In this document: positions 45,750 to 54,813 of the stretch, piece by piece
Numbering within the stretch: position 1 is the stretch's first letter
How the letters are laid out: each line of letters begins with the position of its first letter
NCBI GenBank assembly: GCA_036571765.1
Contig: BROE01000006.1
Span: 14,002,830-14,066,829, forward strand
Source: Plecoglossus altivelis
Taxonomy: Eukaryota; Chordata; Actinopteri; Osmeriformes; Plecoglossidae
Length of the DNA stretch: 64,000 nt
Direction of reading: 5' to 3'
The notes under the pieces: model-generated
The model's database searches: none
Seen by the model: only the letters and a program-made list of their open reading frames with translations
Told to the model about the DNA's origin: nothing
Translations under genes and position numbers: made by a program

Positions 45750-45835
45750 CATGTGCGAGTATTTAACACAACAGCGAGAAGTGACTCGGGTCGTGACGTA
45801 ACTGCTGGCTCAGACCACGAGTCACGTGGTACTGT
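45750..45835 (-). promoter_or_regulatory. eif4ebp3 upstream region with E-box and CRE-like site
   Basis: GTCACGTGG (45821-45829) contains the palindromic CACGTG E-box in a TCACGTG context used by TFE3/TFEB/USF-type factors. TGACGTAA (45794-45801) is CRE-like. They lie about 340-375 bp upstream of the ATG. Function is inferred. Confidence 0.4.
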
Positions 45836-46199
45836 TTCAGCAATTGCGCTCTGCTCACCAACCGAACCAATGTTACTTCACTATATTACATTGATTAAAT
45901 ATATTATTCTATGTGCAAACGCGACCCTTACTCTGTAACTCATGAAGAGCTTAACAGAGCAAAATGGGCGGGCATTCGATCGCGTGAAGAAAGCCCAATG
46001 CCGGACAAAAGCGACTGGCCGCAGGACCTCCACAAGTCACATCAAACCATCTAAACCATATAGTGTTCGAACAAATCCCGTGTACGTGTGGTACACCGCT
46101 AAGGGCAGGTTACACAAGGCAGCGGAGTTTAGTTCAAAACAAATCTCCTTTCGGAACTAAAGGTCGCCGCCTACTGGCAAGAAATATGAATGTATTTCT

Positions 46200-47680
46200 A
46201 CACAAAATGAAGTTTGCATAATAAGCATTAGTTATAGAAATGGCAATACCTCCCTGTGAAGACCATGTTACCTGGCAGGTTTGCACCTGTATCTCGCAAA
46301 TACGAAGAAGGTCTTGTTTGTGAGGCTTTTATTTAGGACCAAAGGAGTCCAAATCAAATAGACCAAGTAATTAAATACATACACTTTTGTCCAATGTTGA
46401 CACTGTGAGCTTTATGGAAAGACGCAGTAGTTTGTGGGCTCATTGCATTTTAGTTAAGATTCTAGGCACATACATTCTGTGTAGGTGGGGAAAAGGAACG
46501 TCCAATGTGACTGAAGCATGCATCCTACGCAAACACATTTCCACTGTTAAAGGTGCTGCAAGCTTCTTAAGTACATTGGAGAGCTTGACTGAAATGTCAA
46601 ACTGTGACAATGTCAGATGCAACCCATGTCAAATGTCAATATTTTGACATTTCATTCATTTGGATGACTCCTATGTACACTCCTCCTAAGTACAAATAGT
46701 ACAGAGAGAATATTGTAGGAGATCAAGAGTAAGAAGTGCTTAGTAGTCGGACTGTGTCAAGAAAAAGTCTGTATTTGCTTGCAACACTGCGAAGTAACAT
46801 CTCAGCTAATGTACTACAATCCTACAATAATTCAAAAAGTATAGCGACACTCTCATTTGATTAATATATGGTGAAATAAAATAGTAATACAGCAATGCTG
46901 TCTTAGCGTCTCAGTTAATCACCAATCTTACAATGATGTCTGCTTTACAGTAGTGCACAGTAAACAATTACGTCTGCACTACAGTAGTGAATTGTGAACA
47001 ATGACGTCTACAATACAGTAGTGCACAGTAAAGAATGATGTCTGTCATTGTTCGTATCAATGTTTATGGAAAGCAGGCTGAATTACATACAACTAAGGCA
47101 AATGATAAAGGATTGGATCTGCAGGTTCAATTTTGAGGGAAATGCTGGAAGAATTAGCAAACTGCTTTAGTATCTACTGACAGCAGGGATAATCAGGACA
47201 GGAATACAGAAGCTGAAAAATTGATATCTTTACTCTATTTTTGCTCAACTGTGCTTGATGAAATGAAATCTAAATCTATGAGAAACTTGGATGGCTCTTC
47301 TTTGAGAGAACAATCCCAGATCGATATTGATCATAATGAGTTGTGCTGGAACATTTCAGAAGGATGTTGTGTCAACCTCACGTCCGGAAGAGTTTAGCGA
47401 AAGAACAAACCAAACGCTCCAAAGAGAATCGCTACCATGTTCTGACTGCCTCAGCGCATGTCTATCAGTTTGAAACAAGCTCAAGATTCTACATGCCTTC
47501 ACGCTAGTTCGCTCATTGTGTTTTAGTGAGCCTTACAGGTGCCATTCATATCGTCTTCATAATAGACTCCCAGTGGCTTTAGGATGTTCGTTTGCCGTAT
47601 CGTGGCGGTGACACTGAACTGCTATTGGCTCAACACTACCTCCATGGGCTGAGGGTAGACCTGGACAGTTGGTTTCTTCC
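46200..47680. other. Intergenic region with a 34-bp tandem repeat
   Basis: A/T-rich sequence with no gene recognised. A 34-bp unit is repeated at 46931-47044. Confidence 0.6.
46931..47044 (+). repeat. 34-bp tandem repeat, about 3.3 copies
   Basis: Units begin CAATGATGTC, CAATTACGTC, CAATGACGTC and GAATGATGTC, each followed by TACAGTAGTG-like sequence at the same spacing. Confidence 0.9.
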
Positions 47681-47689
47681 AGAGTACAC

Positions 47690-48440
47690 TCAGTAGTTGT
47701 ACATGTCCCCACACACCTTCTGACAGAAGGCCTCCTAGCCCTGCTGTTAACACATCCATACACAACAGGGTTAACAACTCTGACTGAAAGCAAAGACACT
47801 CGGTCGTCTGAACGGCAAAAACCCAGGTTGAGGTTTGAGGTACAGTGCCCCCTGCTTGGCAGATCAGCACAGAAGCCAGAAACAAGGCGCACTTGTACGG
47901 TAAAGTTCAAAGGATACCGGCAGCGCTACCAGAGGTTTGTGAGCGCTTGACTTCCCCCCGGCGGTGCGAGCTGAGTCACGGCAAGGGGAAGAGAAACCTA
48001 AAAGATGTTCAGACGTCACGAGGCAAATGATTGGTAGTCTTCCTTCCCTTCCTGACAAGGTCCATTTCACACATAAATATATCTTCACACCTAAACAGAC
48101 TAAGTATACTGCTATACAGAGTCGTGGTGTAAATAGCTGTGACCGTCTTACAGCCAATGGTGCCAAACATCCATTCGCTGCGAGCGTAAACGGCATAAAA
48201 TGACAATGTCATTGTAAACAAATAGCTGGAGATAGCAATACTCACAGGTAATATCTTTAGAGTTTTGATTTGATTCAAGAGAAAATGAAAAGCGCATTTC
48301 CGATCATACTGAGCCAGTAAATAATGCTTTCAGTAAGGACAGGGAAGACCGGTCGAATGCTTGGCCCTGAGTCATTTCACACGCCAAAGATCATTGATTT
48401 CGTCATAATAATTGCTGTAATCATAGTTAATATCGAAGTG
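47690..48440 (-). pseudogene. Broken chemokine-receptor-like GPCR
   Basis: On the minus strand, pieces of a class A receptor appear in order but in different frames. First is an acidic, tyrosine-rich N-terminus (NYDYSNYYDEINDLW, 48430-48375) ending at a stop. Then comes a TM1-like stretch, PVLTESIIYWLSMIGNALFI, with the GN of helix 1 (48358-48275), ending at another stop. A shifted frame gives a TM2-TM3 stretch (LFTMTLSFYAVYARSEWMFG and CKTVTAIYTTTLYSSIL, 48220-48085), typical of chemokine receptors with the TM3 cysteine. The DRY region is missing. About 300 nt on, NPVVYGCVNSRARRP (about 47773-47725) looks like the TM7 NPxxY and helix 8. At least two frameshifts, stops and a deletion make it non-functional. 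Which receptor it came from I cannot say. Confidence 0.65.
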
Positions 48441-49056
48441 TTATCCAATGTCAATGTCAACCATGTCATTTCCACGGTTGCTTTGCCTATTAGGAGAAAT
48501 ATGAAAATGTTTTCAATCTCAAACACTGTAAGCGAATATAAATAAAATGATTTTCATTTGATGTACAATATTAAGCCTACCTGATAGAATATTTAAGAGT
48601 GTCAGATTTGACAAGAACAACAACTTGTGATTGGTTCAGAAAGGCACAGGAATGTGCAGACTCCAGAGTGAGAGCAGTCTGAAATTCTACTGCAACTTCC
48701 TGTCTTCCAAACAAATCTAGCATTTGATGGTCTATCCTGCTTCCTCGGTTCATGTTAACTCTTTAGGGAACTGATTACCACAAACGGAAAAACACAAACA
48801 TTCTGTGTAAATAAGCAAGCATCTAGAACCTTCCACAGGCTCTTGTAAGAATAAACTGCCAGTTAGGGTCGCAAATGAATGGAAAATTACCAGTAGATTT
48901 ACAGTCATTTTCATGGATCTTAGGAGATAAGGACCCAGAGCCTCAGAGATAAGGAATAGATCTAAGGACTGATTTCTTTCTGATACAATCTCCTCACAAA
49001 CTCATCTTCTGACAGACAACAATGTTTGTGTTGTGTGTGCGTTTGCCTTTTCTTAC

Positions 49057-49117
49057 CTGATAGGGAGTACTCGCAGAGATGGCTGTTTCAAACTCATGGC
49101 ACAGGCGAAAGACAAGT
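49057..49117 (-). other. Orphan exon-like segment
   Basis: 61 nt on the minus strand between acceptor GTCCCCACCAG and a consensus donor CAG/GTAAGA. One frame reads LVFRLCHEFETAISASTPYQ without a stop and fills the segment exactly. I recognise no family and found no convincing partner exons. Confidence 0.3.
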
Positions 49118-49734
49118 CTGGTGGGGACACACACCCACACACACACACAAACAGAAGATGGCATGAGTGGGACAGGTTCGACAGTGCTAAACAGATGGGC
49201 TGAGGTTTCTATCTGGTGGTGATGCTAAGAACTGCACCCCCGACAATAGGACATCCTAATATGGGCAGCTTCCTGTGTTTCAGTTCTAACTGCAGGAGGG
49301 GTTTCATATTGGTCACACAACCTAAACAAAGTCCCCTACGGTACAAAGGAAGATGGGAAACGGAACAGTGAGTTAACATGAACCAAATGCTACCCATACA
49401 AATAACATTCAAGTGATTTGACTCTATGAGTTCAATCAGAGCAAGAATAGCTAACTGAAACCTAAATGAAATACACATTTAATAATGTTGCAAATGAATG
49501 GAATCGCTTACAAGCCAAAACCTGTTACAAAATGAAGCCCACGCTACCATGACGATCAGAAATGCCAGATAGAAAGAAAGAGGTGAGAAAAAAGGACCGT
49601 AGGATAAGCCAGAGCTGAGGAGAATATCTCAGGAGATTAAGAATCCACACAACAATGCTTCAGCATTCCTTTATACACAAGAACAACCAATCCGACTACT
49701 TCTTGACCTTCACGTATCAACAATTGTTATATAT

Positions 49735-49862
49735 ATTTTTACTTGACTGTTGTATGCCTGTACTTATGTAGCACCATGGCTCTGTGAAGCACGACATTTC
49801 ATTCCACTGTATGCTAACACATGTAGCGGAATGACAATAAAGCTCAACTTGATTTGACTCGA
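49735..49862 (+). mobile_element. Possible 3' tail of a fish non-LTR retroelement
   Basis: The stretch TTATGTAGCACCATGGCTCT .. CATTTCATTCCACTGTATG .. GAATGACAATAAAGCTCAAC followed by TTGATTTGACTCGACT resembles a widespread teleost repeat tail that ends in a polyadenylation-like AATAAAG and TTGA-type short repeats. Family not assigned; recognised from memory only. Confidence 0.4.
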
Positions 49863-50907
49863 CTACATATGACTTGCAATGCTACAGGAAGTAACACAAT
49901 GGAGTCTGAGAGCCATCAGGTAGTGACTCCATCCAGTACCTCCAGACTTCAGCATGTGAGCGGTGGGGGCTGGGAGACAGTCAGCCTTCCATTACCCTGC
50001 CTGAACTCAGGTCACGAGCATGGTCTTGTCCTAGACAGCCGACTGACCACTGTGATAACACACACACACACACATGTGCATGTATCCTAGCAGTGAGCTA
50101 AAGACAGTGCACGTGTGTGTGGGCCCTGGGTTGAGAAAGTCTCTCTGACAGACTCTACCTCCTGTTATTACTGGCATTGATGGCCACCCAACAGCACTCA
50201 AATAAAAGTATTGTTACTTCATGATTATCTTCTTAAATAATAATGAACGTAGTCATTAAAAGAATTACCTGAGTATGTGTATCTAGTGAAAATACTGCCC
50301 ATGTACTGGGTTACTTCATACAATATGACTGATTGTTGAACGCGATTCAGCGCGAAACTGGAAAACGATTGCATGACTCTAGTGTTGTGGTGTTCATCCT
50401 ACATTTGGTTTGGTGCTTCTAAGGGAGTCCTGCATATACACTCATAACAACTCCAAGGTAAATAAAACCCTCATGTCGTGTGGATTTTACTGCTGACAGT
50501 CAAAGTAAAGGATGTATAGGGTAAGATGGGGCAGTGAGCCCTCTGTAAGAACAATGTGTCACTGGTACTGACAGAAACAGGAATGCTTGGGCAAACAAGG
50601 GTACATGGATGATGATTGTTAAGGCAAATAAACTGTAAGGTAATGAAGTGGCTACAAGTGTTAAAGGGATCCAGTTGCCGCCCCCTCCCCCGAACACACT
50701 TTTCCAACATAGGACTTCAGTTTCTTACTACTTCTAGCTATCGTGGCTCACGTTAGTTGACTATATAAATGAGTTAATTATCATACTTAGCACTTTAAAC
50801 AAGACCTCTGGGACACTTCATACACTTAATACAACAACCAAATATTCCTTTAAACCTCATAGGTCGTGTAGCTCCTATGGCTAACGTTAGCTAGCCATCC
50901 ACAGCCA

Positions 50908-50961
50908 AAACTAATCAAGTTCTCACCTTTACAGATGTGAAGGTGAGAACTTGATTAGTTT
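50908..50961. repeat. Perfect 22-bp inverted repeat, 10-nt loop
   Basis: Arms 50908-50929 and 50940-50961 are exact reverse complements (left arm begins AAACTAATCAAGTTCTCACC). The loop is TACAGATGTG. Each strand reads AAGGTGAGA in one arm, which looks like a splice donor. Confidence 0.95.
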
Positions 50962-51679
50962 GCCCAAAAAGAGGCTGTACTCCACAGAACGTTACTCGAT
51001 GCTGATTGGACTATATTCAGATTCCGAACAAACAGTTACAGCTAGCGTAACACTGTGGTTGAATATTGAAGAAAAATGTATCTCCCTTTCGCACTTTGGT
51101 GGTGCTTTGCCCAATTTCCCTAATGAAGAAACCGCCCCTGTATTCAAGATTGAGTTCTTGTCGACAGGAATGTCCAATGTTTTGGCCAGACAAAGAAGGC
51201 AGTGCATATTAGTACTATCATTTTTGGCAAACATAGTTGAACTTTGAGCGTGGGTCCAGTGAGGTTCTGACTCCTACGAATCACCCGCCATTGTTTCAGC
51301 TATTCGTTCTGCTGTGACTTCCTGTTTGATTGGGTGAACAGAGTCATGTGGGGCTGTGAAATCAGAGGCTAAAGCAACGACCAGTCAGACTTGGACTGTG
51401 GTTTATCTTCGTAAATATACTGGAGTAAAAGTAAAAATTGTTGCATTAAAAATAGTCTCACGAGGACTACAATTTAGCCGAAAGGTTCATGTCTCCTTAT
51501 AACGCGTTACACCACTGGATCTGAAACCACGCAAGATTAAGGATATAGAAACCGCTAGGAATCAGCTGAGATGAATACTTGCCTACTATTGGTTATTCTG
51601 TTCGCAGCCTCAAATTGAATTTGCAACACTACCAAAACAAAAACACGAAACAAACGAATGGCTTCTAATTGGGGTTCAC

Positions 51680-51685
51680 TTTATT
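51680..51685 (-). promoter_or_regulatory. AATAAA polyadenylation signal, mif
   Basis: TTTATT on the plus strand about 180 nt after the mif stop. A second copy lies at 51723-51728, closer to the stop; either could serve. Confidence 0.55.
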
Positions 51686-51864
51686 AAATTTCAAATCGAA
51701 TCCCGAAAGTGCAAAGCAAGGGTTTATTACAATGCAAAGGTACAGCCAAGTGCATTCATGACTACAACTGTCAACCTAGTAGTGCTGTTGGTCTTTGCTT
51801 TAGCTAGTCTGCATCCAGCGACTGGTCTACTGCGGGTGTTGGAAGATCCGTCAACAACGACTGC

Positions 51865-51931
51865 TCAGCCAAAAGTGGAGTTATTCCAAGCAACGTTTGC
51901 TCCTTCCATGTCAAAGAAGTTCACATAGATC
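51865..51931 (-). CDS. mif: mif exon 3
   Basis: 67 nt, acceptor TTTTTTACCAG on the minus strand, stop TGA at 51867-51865. Encodes the C-terminal strand WNNSTFG. Confidence 0.96.
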
Positions 51932-52615
51932 CTGGTAAAAAAAGAAAGAAAAGAGAAGCAGAATATGGGTCAATTAGCATGTCTCTGCACTAACCATGTT
52001 TAGCACTGGGATGAAAACGGCCAGCTCCGTGAATGCTGCGTCAGTGCGTGTACCCATTCAAGTATGTGTGTAGGCGTATTGTGTTCGTGCAACTTTACAT
52101 GAACCTGTGGTACCTACCTGTCTGGGGAAATGCTCAGGTGTTTGTTTAGTAGACCACACAGAAGTTTAGAGTACTGTTTGTTCTGAGCTCCACTGATCTT
52201 TCCGATGCTATGCAGCGAACAAAGAGCACAAGGGTCACCCTTTCCCCCGAACATCATCATCTGGTCGGGGACGATATGCACAGCAATATACTGAAGAAAC
52301 AGATACATACGCACACACAGAGACAGAGATTATATGTTAGCGTGCCCAGCCGTGACTGGTTCGATTAGGCAATTACGCAACGTTGTACAATCACCCCACC
52401 GTCCTAGTTAACAGATTAGACCCATTTGCGCATGCTCGACGTCCAATAAACATTATCCCTTGAGGATACGGTGCTGATGTGGTGCTGGAAAGGGTCTCTA
52501 AACTGACCTGTGCAGGTTTGCCCATAGCCTTAGCTAATTCTTCTGTGGCCTCCGACAATAGTGCAGGTGGAACATCACTCTTGGCCACATTAGTATTCAC
52601 CAAAAACATCGGCAT
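51865..52615 (-). CDS. mif: Macrophage migration inhibitory factor, three exons
   Basis: MIF is a small trimeric cytokine with keto-enol tautomerase activity, acting on the CD74 receptor. The predicted protein is 115 residues, the family's exact length. It starts MPMFLVNTNVAKSDVPPALL, giving the catalytic Pro after Met removal, and has GKPAQ at the exon 1 end. Exon 2 has YIAVHIVPDQMMMFGG, the CALC (CxxC) motif and HSIGKISGAQNKQYSKLLCG; exon 3 has IYVNFFDMEGANVAWNNSTF. Exons: 52508-52615 (36 codons, as in mammals), 52118-52290, 51865-51931. All junctions are GT..AG. A minus-strand AATAAA lies about 135-190 nt after the stop. It starts about 400 bp from the divergent zinc-finger gene's noncoding exon. 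Confidence 0.97.
52118..52290 (-). CDS. mif: mif exon 2
   Basis: 173 nt, acceptor TTTCTTCAG, donor CAG/GTAGGT on the minus strand. Carries the CALC motif. Confidence 0.97.
52508..52615 (-). CDS. mif: mif exon 1
   Basis: ATG at 52615-52613, donor CAG/GTCAGT on the minus strand, 108 nt, ends on a codon boundary. Confidence 0.97.
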
Positions 52616-53040
52616 GATTTCTTCTTTCAAATGATTCCTTCCCTCCTTAGTCAGAAAGACTACGATGACGAGTGACGATGGAGCGTGCTTCTCATGCAAA
52701 AAATAATTTATTCTTCGGGAGAGCGCTTTACACGATAACCGGCAAATATAGGGTACTGCGCCCCCTAGCTTTGAGGAGCATGGACTCAATTTTTTGGGGG
52801 GGAAACATGCAAGTTAAGAGCAAGGTAAAATTCCCGTAATTTGTGGCATTTTTTATATTTATGTATGCAGATTCAAATAACATGGGCGTCTTAAAGGTTA
52901 ACAATTGTCTTTGACCACTTCAAATCCGCCGGGTGCGGCTGTTCTCGAGTGTACGGTAGGGTGGACTGCGCATGCTCATGTCGTCAAGCATCCTCCAAGA
53001 GGTGGCGAGGAGGAGGAAAACAGTGCTTCGGAAGGGAGGA
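52616..53040. promoter_or_regulatory. Divergent promoter region, mif and zinc-finger gene
   Basis: About 400 bp between the mif ATG and the first probable exon of the plus-strand gene. It carries an NRF1-like TGCGCATGC (52968-52976) and a CTCF-like CTGCGCCCCCTAGCT (52756-52770). No TATA box is obvious. Function is inferred from position. Confidence 0.4.
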
Positions 53041-53666
53041 CGTAAAGTTGGATTTATATTCCCTTTGTCATTACGGTTTCCTGGCTCATCTACAGCAGCC
53101 AGACTTGCCGTGAGTCTTCGAAACCAAGCTGCATTCCGCTCTGATAGTTGATTTACTCGATATCTGCGAGTACACGGTACGTACGCTTTTAATCGCTCAG
53201 CTAAAAAACGTAGTCCTGCTTAGCACCACCAGGCTCACCAGTGCCGCGACGACGCTAGCTGCCTGCTCTACTAGCTCCAAGTTCGAGAAGGGTGGCTGCC
53301 AGCTAGTCCGAATACAAGTCGTCTAGCGCAGACAGCTGCCTCATATTGGTGACCTAATATTAACGATAAGTTGGCTAGCGAGATCGTACGCCTTTGTACT
53401 GCTATCGTTTAAAGAAAATGCCTGTTGTTTAATTTTGACCTTAACTAGCTAGCAGTCCAACTAGCCTGCTAGTTTTGCGATAACATTCAAATGTTAGCGA
53501 GTTGTTGTCGATTGCTAAAGACGGTAATGCCTTTTTGAAGTTGTTAGCCTTGACTGTAGCTTGTTGCCGTTTATAACGTGGATTTCATAACGCTTCTGAA
53601 GCTAACGTGGCCATATTGTGTGTTTTAGGGCGCAAAATAACTTTGAATATCACCCCGATCGAACCC

Positions 53667-53961
53667 ATGGAGGACTCTGTGACAACGTTCGAAACCCACC
53701 TCACCGCAGTCATGGACAGTTTGATCCGCGCGTCAGTGTGTGAGATCACCAAACTGTTCCAGGACACGGTCAACGATTACCTGGTGGAAATCTCTCTCAA
53801 CAGGAAGGAAAACGATGCCCTGAAACTTAGGCTTAGACTGACCGAAAACAAGTTGAGAAACGAACGCAAGTACGGAATGGGATGGGCAGCGGATCGTCGC
53901 AATTCCGGTCTGGTGGTGACGGAGGACGGTGGGCGGAAAAAACGAAAAATAGAAGTGCCCC
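53667..53961 (+). CDS. Zinc-finger gene, first coding exon
   Basis: ATG in good context (GAACCCATGG), acceptor TGTGTTTTAG at 53628, donor C/GTAAGT. Ends with a basic nuclear-localisation-like stretch GRKKRKIEVP. Phase 1 out. Confidence 0.85.
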
Positions 53962-54780
53962 GTAAGTGTTCATATTTTGTAAGTATAGCCACAGAAGCAT
54001 TACATACCATGTAGTATCAGGCTATCATGTGTTTGCCCTGTGCGTTAGAGAAAAATGCCTAAGTAAGTAAATGCATAACATTTTTGTTCATCATTGTGCA
54101 TTTGTTACTGAAGTCTTTACATTCGTGTAAAAAAAAAATCAAGACGCAAAATAGGCTTATAATTACTCTGTAAAATAAAAAAGAGTACAATGCTTATGTG
54201 ACGACGGACATGTTTTGTTGGACGCCATCTGGCAGGAGCTGAGCTGTCTTTCTCTCTCCTTCCTCCTCCTCCCCTTTCCCTCCTACTCCTCTCTCCCTCC
54301 CCCTTCCTCTGTCCTTCAACTCCCCCGCTCCTCTCTCCCTCCGCTGCATTCTGTCCCTCCCACTCCTTTCATTTCACACACTCCCTCCCTCATCCGTCTG
54401 TGCTCCCTCTGCCTGCCCCCACCTCCTCCATTTCTCTCGGTTCCTCTCCTCTCCCATCCCCCCCTCTCTCCTCCCACTCCTCTCTCCTTCACGCTCCCCT
54501 TCCCCTCCCCCACCTCCTCTGCTCCACCCCCCTCTCTACTCCCACTCCGCTCTCCTTCATGCGCTTCCTTCCCCTCCCCCACCTCCTCATTCCCCCTCCC
54601 CTGCCCCCGCTCCTCTCCCCACCCCCCTCTCTCCTCCCACTTCTCTCTCCTGTGTGCTCTCCTTCCCCTCCCCCACCTGCTTCACTCCTCTTATGCTTTG
54701 TGGCTCTCCCTCTACCACCTCCTCCTCTCCCGCACTCTGCTTCTACCCACCCCCTGCCTCCTCCACTTCTCTCACTCTCT

Positions 54781-54813
<33 letters not shown>

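Larger units (their letters stand above)
48450..51860. other. Intergenic region between the GPCR relic and mif
   Basis: No complete gene recognised. It holds an exon-like segment (49057-49117, minus), a probable retroelement tail (49735-49862), an AC run (50061-50072) and a perfect 22-bp inverted repeat (50908-50961). Confidence 0.55.

Noticed and set aside
50951..51247. 98-codon plus-strand and 80-codon minus-strand frames
   Set aside because: Overlapping on opposite strands with no recognised domain; neither has convincing initiation or splice support.
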